Source of the DNA: Takakia lepidozioides
Taxonomy: Eukaryota > Streptophyta > Takakiopsida > Takakiales > Takakiaceae
Length of the DNA stretch: 64,000 nt
Assembly: GCA_030704615.1 (NCBI GenBank)
Contig: CM060731.1
Span: forward strand, 67,622,756 to 67,686,755
Direction: 5' to 3'
A program made the position numbers and the translations under genes. Positions 54,550 through 64,000 of this stretch are shown here, piece after piece; positions within the stretch are counted from its first letter, which is position 1, and each line of letters begins with the position of its first letter. A model generated the notes under the pieces. That model had not been told where the DNA came from. It ran no database searches and saw nothing but the letters and a program-made list of their open reading frames with translations.

Positions 54550-54826
54550 TCCAACGAGGTCCCCCACGAGTGCCTGTACCCAACACTTCACACGCATAGC
54601 GGTTCGACTCTCTACAGATCCGCTCGAGTATAGATTGCCTCCAAAACAGGTGAAAGAACCAAATAGGACTGGAACCCTTCATGCCCGGGAGGCAGGGACC
54701 TGGTTCGGGGGCACTGAAAGCATCTATGTCGCTTACAAAATCGATGCCCACTTTTTTTTCCCATTTACAAGGCTTGAACATGTTCTTAAACTCCAGGTCA
54801 GGTTCATCAGCACCATCACACTCCAT
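54550..54826 (-). pseudogene. piggyBac transposase relic: N-terminal part
   Basis: Read on - from ATG at 54826: an acidic start (MECDGADEPDLEFKNMFKPC), then SPIWFFHLFWRQSILERICR and ESNRYACEVLG, ending GGPRWK at the D insertion. The 'FF..F....LE.I..E-NRYA' pattern is how the piggyBac DDE_Tnp_1_7 region begins. It continues at 19911 leftwards (KELIVPELRVWIG), so D landed inside this frame. Confidence 0.78.
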
Positions 54827-55517
54827 GTCAAGATTCTCCGTATCCCAATATCCCAGTAATCTCAGTATCCAGTAATCTCAGTATAAGTGGCTCTTAGTTA
54901 CGCCGGTTTCTGCCGGAGTCTTCTCTCTATTCACGCTTTGCCATCGTGGCAAATCAATTTCTGATTTCTGACTCGACCCAAAAACGTGTCGCTTCGTCCA
55001 TTAATGTGTCACGTCGATGCGTCATGTGTCGCGTTCCATCTTATGGACCAAGCATAGTTAGTATCCCATGTCTCATTTGATTAAATTGAACTAACTAGAC
55101 TGATGATGTCCCGAAAAAAAATAAAAATAAAAGAAAAACTGGATGATAAATACAATCATCAACCCTATCTGTAACCCCATGATCCTGACATCGTGTCTCT
55201 CTCAGGCTATGCTTTGACACAAGACGTAAACACGAAACATACCAAGAGTGATAGTGGGCAGTTTCAGGCCAAGAGGGCATTGGATTCCCTCACTGATCGT
55301 AGTGAGCATTTGTGGAAGACTGAGGTGTGCATAGCAATGGGCTTATGCGGCTGTCGAAAATTTCAAGAGTTTCAGTGTTGTATCATCATTTGGATATATC
55401 CCTAAACGTGGAGTGCCGATCTCTCCTTTACTGCGCTCCATGTTCATTTGTTTCCAGATGAGAGCGGATCGGGTCAGTGTCAGAAGAAATTGAGAACTAT
55501 TTCCAGTTTCCTCAAGC
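54827..55517. other. Intergenic region and 5' side of the PILS gene
   Basis: It contains a short tandem duplication (CAGTAATCTCAGTAT, about 54855-54890) just upstream of the piggyBac ATG. Bases 55193-55517 are probably the 5' UTR/promoter of the PILS gene. A TTAA at 55001 is a possible piggyBac target site, but no matching left end was found. Confidence 0.4.
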
Positions 55518-57866
55518 ATGGACTCAGCGGTGCGGGGAGAAGTGGACATCCGACATATAATCGAGCTTGCCGTGGTCCCAGTGATGAAGGTTCTGACTAT
55601 GGGTGCGTTAGGGTCCCTTCTAGCACAACCTCGAATCGGTATCATTACGCCCGATGCAACGAGGTTACTAAGCAAATTAGTATTTGCACTCTTTCTTCCC
55701 TGTCTGATTTTCACAGAGCTTGGGGAGTCGGTAACTCTTTCCAACATGAGAGAGTGGTGGTTCATCCCTGTAAATGTTATGCTGAGCGCGGTTATTGGGT
55801 GCATGGTTGGGTACCTTGTGGCCCTAGTTTGCCAGCCACCACCACAGTTCTTCAAGTTTACAGTGGTTATGACTGGGATTGGGAACACAGGGAACCTCCC
55901 TCTTACCATCATCGGCTCCATGTGTCATGGGCAGTCTCACCCATTTGGTAGCAAGTAAGTGATGTTCATCTTTTCCTTCACGCATGGGTGATTGGTGGCG
56001 ATGATTCTGAGTGAGGATTGCTTGAATTTGTCAGGGGATTTTTGACACGGTACTTTTTGAAGCATGTACTGTTTTGAGAGTTCGTAGTACTGTTGATGGG
56101 AAGTGGCCTCTTGCATTGTCTAAATCAACTATGAAGATTCATAGTAAATTCTTCTATAAAGACTGTCCGCTGTTAGTTCAGCCTGCCCTGATGCTATTGG
56201 CAATTATCACCAGCAAAAGTAGGATAATCTGGTCTCTTGATCTCACTTTCATGTTAAATGTGTAACAGGTGTAACCAGACAGGGGTTGCCTATGTGGCAT
56301 TCTCTCAATGGGTTGCCGTCATCATTGTCTACACTTTTGTGTACCATATGCTGGAGCCCCCCCAAGAGTATTATGAGCTAGTTGATGAGGGAGAGGAAGG
56401 GTTTGACAAGGAGGAAACGGAGTCAGCTATGCCGTCTGTAACAGCAGCTGAATGGCCGCAGGTCGAAGATGCTCAAAATGAGGAGTTCCGCACACCTTTA
56501 CTCTCTCAAATGTTCCGGAACACATCCACCTCATCAAGAGGTAGTTGCTCTTCCCTCATCCCTACCTTTAGTAACCTTCAATGTACCTGCAGGTCAGGGT
56601 CCAGGAAGTTTTGACATAGACAACCTTTACAACACTATCCTTAATATGGACATGGGATCATCGGTAGCCTTGGGCAGGACCTCAAGATACTACAGCCTCT
56701 GCAGTCAGACATTGCTCAAACATACGTCAACAATCATCAAACAATCAGAGAAAACATGGATAATTGAGGGCTGATTTCCAGCACTTGACAATGATATGTC
56801 CAATGCTGGATGCCAACAGGTGTAAGTCACTATACAAGGACAGTCAGGAGGGGTTTAGGGTGAAAGAGAGAGGGACACAAGCATACCCACAAATTTAAGA
56901 AACTGTCCATCCTATTCCTCTCTCAAGAGAGTCAGATATTGAACCCAGACACTGTCAGCTTTTTCAAACGGCTACAATGACAGTGTGCTTGACTGTTGGC
57001 CTCGTACCTGCCTTTTGCACGCAGACAGAGGACTCGGGCCGAAGCCAGTGTAAATAAGAGCCTCTTCCCCTTTTGGTCCTTTCGTTGGTACACAATCATG
57101 GGTTCCAGATATTTCATATTCCAGTGAGATTGATGTGTCCATGCATCCAGCTTGAGCTATTGGGTCTTTAATGTTCTTCTTGCTCAAGCCAATTGTAGTC
57201 TGTCCTTCCCATCTATCCTTCTATGCTCCCTTACCGATGTTTCATCCTTCAGGTAGTTCAATTGATGGAGGGAGCCCAAGAAACGGGGTGCGCTGCCTGA
57301 CCGAGCATCGGGTGATGAAGAAGATGAGAGTTGTGGCACAGAAAACTCCTATTCAGCACATGTTACAGCCACCGTTACTCGCTTCTCTCTTAGGCATAGT
57401 TGTGGGGATATCACCTAAGATGAGCTCTATAGTCTTTGGAGAAGATGCACCCTTGGGATGGTTCACCGACAGTCTCACTATACTGGGGGCTGCCTTAGTT
57501 CCATGTGTTATGCTTGTTCTGGGAGGCACCTTGTCAGGGGGGCCTGGAATTTCCGAACTGGGCTTCAGGACAACTGTCGGGATTTCTTTCACACGCCTCG
57601 TGGTGCTGCCACCTATTGGGATCGGAGTTGTGCTACTTGCATATAAGCTGGGTATTTTGCCGGAGGGTGACCGGATGTTCATGTTCGTACTTCTCTTGCA
57701 GCATACCATGCCAACTGCAATTCTGTCAGCAGCGATGACAAGTTTGCGTGGCTATGGTGAGCGAGAAGCATCAGCTTTGTTGTTTTGGCAACACATATGT
57801 GCAGTGGTTTCCATTGCAGTGTACATTATGATTTTCCTCAGAATTATTTCAACCATTTACAGTTGA
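55518..57866 (+). CDS. PIN-LIKES (PILS) auxin efflux carrier-family protein
   Basis: Exons: 55518-55954 (GTAAGT donor), 56269-56540, 57253-57866. The phases (2, then 1) agree and give 440 aa, normal for PILS. The N-terminal half is hydrophobic (ELAVVPVMKVLTMGALGSLL, ATRLLSKLVFALFLPCLIF, VMTGIGNTGNLPLTIIGSMC), with the GNTGNLP motif typical of the PIN/PILS Mem_trans domain. A hydrophilic acidic loop follows (EYYELVDEGEEGFDKEE). The C-terminal half has five more hydrophobic segments (PPLLASLLGIVVGISP, SLTILGAALVPCVMLVLGG, LLLQHTMPTAILSAAMTSL, LLFWQHICAVVSIAVYIMIF). PILS proteins sit in the endoplasmic reticulum membrane and affect intracellular auxin. The ATG at 55518 directly precedes the first conserved helix. 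No damage is seen. An additional small exon in the loop (around 56593-56773) is possible. Confidence 0.92.
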
Positions 57867-58311
57867 TCATGGATTAAGTGGCTGCGAGAAATCAGTTGGA
57901 AGGCTAACTGTAAATCTCCGCCGCAGTTCTTCATGAGAGAATAATAGAGAGCCACTGCGAACAAATCCCTCCATTGACTTTAGGGTTAGCAGGGCTATCA
58001 ACTGTGCAACAGGGTATCAATCAGGTTATCAACAATACACACCCAACGAATTGTAGAGTATGAAAAAAATAAGACCTCAACTGGGTACAGTACCTAAAAA
58101 TGAGATCAAATTGGTTTCCGGTATTATGAAATTGAAAATCCGGAACTGGCTCGATAATGAACTGAAGACAATAGGAATAATGTAAGAACTTAATGGACGC
58201 CTGTGATTTGAGTGATCTGATAGTACTTTCGCGGGATTCCTCCGGCCCGGGGAGGAGGCTGTCAAATCCTCCCCACCCTCGGTTTCAGTAGTGTAGAGGA
58301 GGATTAGGGTG
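57867..58311. other. 3' flank of the PILS gene
   Basis: No gene was seen. An AATAATAGAG sequence near 57940 may serve as a poly(A) signal. Confidence 0.35.
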
Positions 58312-58415
58312 TCATCGTCGCCATGTCATCTTAGACACGTCATCGTAGACATGTCATCGTCGTCGTGCCACGTCACCATAGATATGTCATCGTCGTCATG
58401 CCACATCATTGTCAT
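58312..58415 (+). repeat. GTCATCGT-type minisatellite
   Basis: Degenerate tandem units of GACATGTCATCGTCGTC(G/A)TGCCAC(G/A)TCA. This gives a spurious SSSSCH-type repeat in translation. Confidence 0.7.
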
Positions 58416-58499
58416 CAACTTTTTTGAAACCTGCCCAAAATGCCCGAAAATAACCTGGAAAGGTGTGTTGCAGCGCGGAGGGGTTTCACACACCGATCT

Positions 58500-59400
58500 A
58501 GAGGGAGATACTACATGGTGGATGCGCCACAACCTTTTTGCATTTCAAAAAGGGGACTGGCTGCAGTATGAGGATTCCAAGCCCATTACGCTTTACAATC
58601 CACTCCTAGGACCAAATACGTCGAGGAGAGATTCAATTCCCAGAGACCCCACTTTGAATAAATCAGATGCAACGACACATGTGCAACTGGCAACATTCTC
58701 GCTTACAGATGTGCAGTTGAATAAGCAGGATGTGCTCAGCATGGACGTGGCAGAGAGGCTTTTGATATCTATGATCAAATGCACCGGGAAGGGGTCAAGC
58801 CTGACATTCATTCGTGTTCTCAATGCATGTGTCAGCTTACAATCCCTGGAGAAGGGCAGAGAGGTCCGCGCTGAAATAATCGAATCTGGAATTGCACCAT
58901 ATGTTAATGTGGAGAATACCCTCATTGATATGTATGACAAGTTTGGGAGCGTGAACGATGCACATCAAGTGTAAATATAGCTCAACCAATGTGGTCTCAT
59001 GGAATGCCATGATCACAGGATATGCTCAGCGTGGCAAATTTTCAACAAGATGGCTAATTGAGATGTGGTCTCATGGAGCAAATTACCAGAGGATATGCTC
59101 AACATGGTTGTTCTATGGAGGCTCTTGAAATGTATGAGCAAATGCGACAGAAAGGGGTGACTCCTGACAGGGTCACATTCACTTGCATTCTCCATGCATG
59201 TAGCAACTAAGGAGGCCTGGAAAAGGGCAAAGAGGTCTTGCTGACATTGTCAAATCTGGAATCGTGCAAGATATCATACTCGAGACATCCCTTGTTGACA
59301 TGTATGCCAAGTGCAGGAGCATGAAATACGTTTCTCATGGTGCGCATCCATTGCAGGATATGGGTTATATATTCAAAACCCTCACAGCATTTGAATGAAC
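58500..59400 (+). pseudogene. PPR-protein pseudogene (plus strand)
   Basis: PPR blocks are readable in several frames: LTFIRVLNACVSLQSLEKGREV and AEIIESGIAPYVNVENTLIDMYDKFGSV, then VVSWNAMITGYAQRG, then MYEQMRQKGVTPDRVTFTCIL and HACSN. Stops and frameshifts between them (first stop at about 58974) show that it is broken. The PLS-like repeat layout is typical of plant organelle RNA-processing proteins, which are very numerous in seedless plants. No E or DYW domain follows. Confidence 0.78.
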
Positions 59401-59718
59401 ATGTTCAAAAGAGATCCACCTTCTTCCTGTCTTCATTCATTAGTAGGATCTCAGGGCTGGCCTTCACAGTGCTCTTTTCATAATTACACAAAGTAAGAGA
59501 ATTGCTCTAAAGTACTACCATACAGGTTCTTTATCCGTTTCTGTGACTGTCTTCATAGGTTAGACTGCTCTGACGGACTTTGATCCGTGAAAACTAAGAA
59601 CAATCTGAAGTACAGAAAGGCAGAATTATCAGTGAAGCGGACCTTCTGTCCTAAGTAGAGTGCTTCAGGTCAAAACAAACAAAGACATGAGGTCAAAAGG
59701 CCGGCATTTAATCACATA
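59401..59718. other. Intergenic, no feature seen
   Basis: No coding motif or clear repeat was recognised between the PPR pseudogene and the LINE 3' terminus. Confidence 0.4.
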
Positions 59719-59829
59719 GACATTTATCTACTCCCAACAGCGATAGGCTTCCTAGAGGGCAGGGAGAAGAAGAGAGAGAGAATGTACTCATAAGACTTTG
59801 TTTGCCGTACCCTTGTTGCCACATACAAT
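59719..59829 (-). mobile_element. LINE 3'-terminal fragment
   Basis: On - it reads GGCAACAAGGGTACGGCAAA followed by CAAAGTCTTATGAGTACATTC and (TC)n. This is the same terminus as the tandem units at 13788-14085. No LINE coding sequence is attached here. Confidence 0.6.
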
Positions 59830-59999
59830 ACTAAGTGTGGGTCAGACAAGTACCCTGCCTTATTCATCAGCCCAGCCAATCTTTGCAGCTCAGCATGGAT
59901 TTCCTCAATTTGTGGATACAGTTTGTCTTCTACAACAAATATATGCACCCAGTTGTCACCTCAATGCAGCTGCAACCTGCCTCCTCTGTTATCCATCGC

Positions 60000-60987
60000 T
60001 TCTCTCATGTTAGCTTTATCATCCCACCTGCCAGCTGCAGTATGTATGTTTGATAGTAGAACATAAGCTGCAGCATTCTGTGTATCACATTTAAGAATAT
60101 ATTTTGCCACGCGTTCTGCTCACTTGACATCAGAATGAAATCTGCAAGCACCAAGCAATGCCCCCCACACTGAAGCATCTGGGTTGATTGGCATTTTCTT
60201 AATGAAGTCCTCTGCCTCATCCAATCTCCCTGCCCGTCGAAGAAGGTCCACCATGCAGCCAAAATGCTCCACTTCCTGCAATCATCGCACTCCATGACAC
60301 CACATTTCGCTGAGCCATGTTGTCAAAAACCTGATGGGCATCCTTCACGCTCCCACATTTGGCATACATGTCAACAAGGGCAGTCTCAAGATTAATTGTA
60401 TCTCCATCAATTCCAGCTTTAATGATGTCAGCATGGACCTTTTCCCCCTGTTACAAGACTCCTAGACTGGCACAAGCGTAGAGTGCGCAAGTGAAAGTGA
60501 CCCCGTTAGGCGTCACCCCTTCTTGTTGCATTTGCTCTAGATCGAAAGACTCCACCTCACATCCATGCTGAGCATATCCTGTGATCATTGCACTCCATGA
60601 GACCACCTTTCATTCAGCCGTACTGTCAAACACTTGACGGCATCATTCATGCTCCCACATTTGGCATACATGTCAACAAGGGCAGTCTCCAAATTAAGAT
60701 AAGACTCAATTCCAGCTTCGATAATGTCAGCCTGGACTTCTTTGCCCTTTTCTAAGTCAGTTAGGCTAGCACACGCATTGATAACAGAAATGAATGTGAC
60801 CCTGTATGGCCTTACCCCTTCCTGTTGCATTCGCGCATAGATCTCGAAAGCCTCCCTACCACACCCATGCTGAGAATATCCTCCAATTATAGTGTTCCAT
60901 GATACCACACTTCGTTGCGCCATACTGTCGAACACTTGAGGGGCATCCTTCATACTCCCACATTTGGCATACATGTTAACAAGGGTT
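60000..60987 (-). pseudogene. PPR-protein pseudogene (minus strand), proximal part
   Basis: The clearest frame is 60585-60974: MYAKCGSMKDAPQVFDSMAQ, RSVVSWNTIIGGYSQHGCGR, EAFEIYARMQQEGVRPYRVT, INACASLTDLEKGKEVQADI. These are complete PPR motifs in the usual order. Further repeats continue leftwards in other frames to about 60000. A frameshift after GSMNDAVKCL and other breaks mark it as decayed. It resumes upstream at 61476-61630, beyond a LINE insertion. Confidence 0.8.
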
Positions 60988-61475
60988 TAACATGTGGGGT
61001 CAATTGAATCACATGCCTCAAACCAGATACCATAAGATAATCGAATCTAATTCTTGGAAGAATATCCGTCCATGAATTGACCCTACTGCAGCATCCTTGA
61101 TCAACTTGCTCTCTCTTTGTCTCTCTCACATACACACTATGCTGAATGATTTTTTGATGGTTTAGACCACTGGAAGAAGCTGCCTCTGACACTTGTATAC
61201 AACCCTGAACTTGTTCCAGTCCGTGACATGGGTAAGGATGACCTGAAAGGCCTACCTACCCTCGACACTAGACTGAAATTCAAACTCAGGGTGAGTCTAC
61301 CTTTGAACAATAAACAAATGCAGGGAGGAAAGGGATATGGTAAATGCCCAATGTGCTGGCAGCCTGAAGACAATATCCATTTTCTGATACATTCGCCAGG
61401 GTATTCTCACCAGCGAGTGAGTGTTTTCAGGAACATCAAGAACATGTTTTTGCACCCCTGTAGTTGAATGTCTCA
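60988..61475 (+). mobile_element. Decayed LINE fragment inserted in the PPR pseudogene
   Basis: Bases 60990-61080 resemble the nucleotide sequence at about 13095-13165. The 61210-61450 frame (DDLKGLPTLDTRLKFKLRVS, KCPMCWQPEDNIHFLIHSPG) matches the zf-RVT end of the 12589-13787 LINE, with about 130 bp missing between. Flanking PPR sequence (GKEVHAHIIKTGIPADI right, VNMYAKCGSM left) would be continuous without it. Confidence 0.75.
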
Positions 61476-61630
61476 AAGATTACTAGATGATATCTGCTGG
61501 AATCCCAGTTTTGATGATATGAGCATGAACTTCTTTGCCCTGTTCCAGGACCCCTAGGCTGGCACACACATTGAGCATGCAAATGAAAGTGACCCTGTCG
61601 GTTGTCACCCGCTCCTCTATCATTTATTTG
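61476..61630 (-). pseudogene. PPR pseudogene (minus strand), distal part
   Basis: On - it reads TTDRVTFICMLNVCASLGVL then EQGKEVHAHIIKTGIP, one PPR repeat contiguous in logic with 60585-60974 once the LINE fragment is removed. Confidence 0.7.
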
Positions 61631-62129
61631 TCTGTCTTGAAAGCTAGGCTCAAAAGTAGGTAGTTCTGCCTGGCTGAAGTGCCTTCACTTATTTGCTGCC
61701 TCTGGAGTGTCGTGGCAGACGCAAGAAAGAACTTCAAGGTCGGCATGCACTCAATGGGTGTTCATGAGTTCCCTAATTTGATCCATCATCAGGTCAGCGA
61801 TCTCAATGCTGTGTTCCCATCGCTTGTGAAGAACTTTATGCTTCTACCTCATTTTCATTTCAGTCCATACTTGCTGGAAGGTTTCCCCTTTAAATGGCTT
61901 TGATTAGGGGTTCATATACAGATACAGACCCAAACTTGTCTTGGACATGGTCATATCAGATACATGTGAATCTCTTTGTGACAGAAACAAGATGATGAAC
62001 TTGATGTTTTTGCTGTTACCTATAGTGTTACCCTTGCTAAGAGTTTAGCTTTGAATTTCTGTTGGTGGGAGGAAGACTCATAGAGGGCTTGTTTAATCCA
62101 TCATATAGCCTGATTTAGGCATCATCAAA
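61631..62129. other. Intergenic, no feature assigned
   Basis: A + frame at 61679-61903 (74 aa) has no recognised motif. It may be an upstream relic of the terpene synthase gene, but nothing shows this. Confidence 0.35.
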
Positions 62130-62206
62130 ATGCTAGTTTTGGAATTCCAGTTGGAAAGGAATGTAGAACTGAGGATGGACATGTTTGAACTTTATGCAGA
62201 GGGGAT

Positions 62207-62496
62207 CAAGTCAAGCAAACAGGAAGAAGTCATTTGTGACGCTCGGCTACGTGCAAGAGCATCCCGAATCCACCGAGGACAAGGTTACTGCCCACATACT
62301 GAAGGTGGTTGACAGCAACATGCAAAAGTTAGTTTGGGAGCTCCTCCACCCGTCCGCGGTCCCCAAAGTCTGCAAGAATATGCATTTCAACGTTGCGCGC
62401 ATGATGCACATAGTCTTTAAAAGAACAGACGGTTTCGCAACACTCACAGAGCTCGCGCCTTACGTGAAAAAAATTCTACCTGAGCCAGTGTCATAG
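62207..62496 (+). pseudogene. Terpene synthase C-terminal exon (orphan or partial gene)
   Basis: After a possible TTTATGCAG acceptor the frame reads SFVTLGYVQEHPESTEDKV, then NMQKLVWELLHPSAVPKVCK, then NMHFNVARMMHIVFKRTDGF and VKKILPEP, with a stop at 62496. The ARxxHxxxxxxDGF pattern followed by a short hydrophobic end is how class I plant terpene synthases, including kaurene synthase types, terminate. The DDxxD and NSE/DTE metal motifs would be in preceding exons, which I could not find in the window. It is therefore probably a duplicated 3' fragment, unless upstream exons are too diverged to see. Confidence 0.6.
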
Positions 62497-63173
62497 AAAG
62501 GACCTGTGGTGCACCAGCATTCTCTCTATGCTTCAGTTGAGGCACAGGATTAGCGCAACGTCGGACGTGCATTTCCACAGTTCTTGCATATGACCCTTGT
62601 GGTCTAAGTTAGTATTGATCAGCTTCTCCGTTTACAATCTTCAATCCGAAGAACAAATTTCAATTCAGCAATGAGACGACAGCCTCCGCATGTCGAGAGC
62701 CATAGGTCGGCCCTGAACGGTAAAGTAGAAGCCACGGCACGAAAGGCCCCTCCAACGGTGGAGGAGACAAGATAGGGATGGGAGGCAGAAATGAAATGCT
62801 GTTTTGTAACTTAATATAGGTACGCTTCATGTTTCCGTTTTTTTTTGGCCCTGCCTGTGCAGAGCCCACTAAAGTAGTTACTAACTTAGTAAATTGGTAG
62901 TAATAAGAAGTCGGGAGGAGAGCCCTATGAGTCTCAAGGCGGGCCCCACCCTGGTGGACCATTGCTGGTGGACCCATGCTGGCCCACACATGTCACCCCT
63001 AAAGAAACCAGCAGGTGACACCTCCCAAATGGGCGCCTCCCAAATCCTTGTGTAGCTTACTATTATCCCCTTTTTCATTCCTGGAGCATCCGTTAATGCA
63101 CAAAGCCATGCAAACTTGGGGGCTATACTTCTACTCATTTGAAGATGGTTTAGGTTCCAAATTTAAGCCAACA
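62497..63173. other. Intergenic, repetitive
   Basis: No gene was recognised. It contains GCAGAGCCCAC motifs (62860 and again 63424) and GGTGGACC duplications near 62950-62975, suggesting old repeats. Confidence 0.35.
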
Positions 63174-63405
63174 GTCAGTAGCTCAGTTGGTAAAGTGCAC
63201 TGAGTGCCATCCGGATGAGGGTCAAATCCTGCTACTTGAGGGGTGTGGTACCCTCTTCTCCCCCTTCCCTGCGCGGTGTCGCATCTGAAAGCCTTACGGC
63301 GAGGTTACTGAGAGGTTATTTTCTCCTCTCTGTATCAAGGGGCCTGATTTGTGAGCTGTCGCTCCCGGGATGTTTCTGTTCTTTAAAATAATAATTAAAA
63401 AAAAT
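63174..63405 (+). mobile_element. Second tRNA-derived SINE
   Basis: A box TAGCTCAGTTGG (63179-63190) and B box GGTCAAATCC (63220-63229) lie at tRNA spacing. A C/T-rich body and an A-rich end (TAAAATAATAATTAAAAAAAA) follow. It differs from the 18998 SINE in head and body. No clear target-site duplication was found. Confidence 0.6.
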
Positions 63406-63779
63406 TAACCGGGGACCTTCTTGCAGAGCCCACCCAAGGAGGTGGAGGCCACAAAACCTGTAAAATGTAGCCCTTCCCTTCTTTATATACTCTCTTAAGG
63501 AGGTGGTGGAGCCTTCTCGGAGGGGCCCACCGCATCATCCCCACTATGTGACGGTGTCTATTTTTTAAGACTGCAACGCCCTTCATGCTCCATATGAAGG
63601 GCAAGTGAAATCAGGGCCCTTCAAATGAAAGGCCAGATAAAATCTGAACCTTTCATCAGGAAGGGCTTAAAAAAAAAAACCTTGCAAATGAGAGTCTAAG
63701 TTAAATAATGAATGGTTCAAGCCTCAAGGTACAAGTGCTTAATAATGAAGGGTTCAAGCCTCAAGAGTCAAGGGTTCAA

Positions 63780-64000
63780 ACCAGTGTTGGTCTGGTATCA
63801 ACATTTTTTGATACCGGTATATGGGTGGCTCTCAAAATGACATACCAGGGGAACATTGGTACCAGGGAATTTTTTAAATTAAATACCAGTCTGGTATGGA
63901 TATTGAGAAAATTTTAATCACTTAAGCAATGGTGTCAATACAACTGTGCTCAAGTAATACCAGTTGGTATACATACTGGGATTTGGTATCAAACGAGGCT
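63780..64000. repeat. Cluster of GGTAT/ATACC inverted motifs
   Basis: It includes GGTATCAA-cattttt-TTGATACC (perfect 8-bp stem), ATACCAG-T-CTGGTAT, and repeated CATACCAG, GGTACCAG and TTGGTAT words up to the window end. It is AT-rich with no coding signal and may be the end of a DNA transposon running out of the window. Confidence 0.5.

Noticed and set aside
54990-55080. Terminal inverted repeat of the piggyBac element at TTAA 55001
   Set aside because: No complementary end next to a TTAA was found left of 18794, so the boundary is not supported.
63179-63240. Functional tRNA gene
   Set aside because: Only the A and B boxes are convincing. Acceptor and anticodon stems do not form a clean cloverleaf, and a SINE-like body and A-rich tail follow.

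Overview
The window is nuclear DNA of a land plant, probably a seedless one with a repeat-rich genome such as a fern or lycophyte. The host genes are plant-type: cytosolic ribosomal protein S16, a plant M16 zinc protease with 21 short exons, a PILS auxin-carrier-like gene, decayed PPR genes and a plant terpene synthase end exon. The organism call is inference from gene families and from the style of the mobile elements.

Left flank (1-17,300): the last two exons of a CTC1-like telomere protein gene (+); an intronless RPS16 gene (-, 2582-3004); and, divergent from it across about 300 bp containing a telo-box, an apparently intact M16 zinc protease gene (+, 3310-17269, about 1006 aa). Its introns carry a miRNA-like foldback (10990-11143), a 5'-truncated LINE next to (CT)n (12558-14085) and an unidentified antisense coding relic.

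Centre (18,794-54,826): one nested stack of mobile elements that can be ordered from target-site duplications. The base is a decayed piggyBac transposase gene (-). It was hit by a tRNA-derived SINE (18998-19212, 12-bp duplication) and by a Ty3-like LTR retrotransposon 'D' (19916-54545, +). D was hit by LTR element 'A' (22615-41953, -, duplication CCTAG) and, in its 3' LTR, by chromovirus 'C' (47821-54435, -, duplication CATTG). A's integrase was hit by chromovirus 'B' (28247-35053, -, duplication GGAAC), a relative of C.

The most unusual content is in D. Between its protease and RNase H it carries the C-terminal half of a C5 cytosine DNA methyltransferase domain, and its integrase ends in a PHD finger. 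D therefore looks like the ruin of a retrotransposon that carried both a DNA-methylation writer and a chromatin reader. Element A carries, downstream of integrase, a long coiled-coil ORF of 862 codons separated by one in-frame TAG from a further 333-codon ORF; neither has a function I recognise.

Right flank (54,827-64,000): an intact three-exon PILS-family gene (+, 55518-57866, 440 aa), a minisatellite, PPR pseudogenes on both strands (one split by a LINE fragment), an isolated terpene-synthase last exon, a second tRNA-derived SINE, and an AT-rich end full of GGTAT/ATACC inverted motifs.
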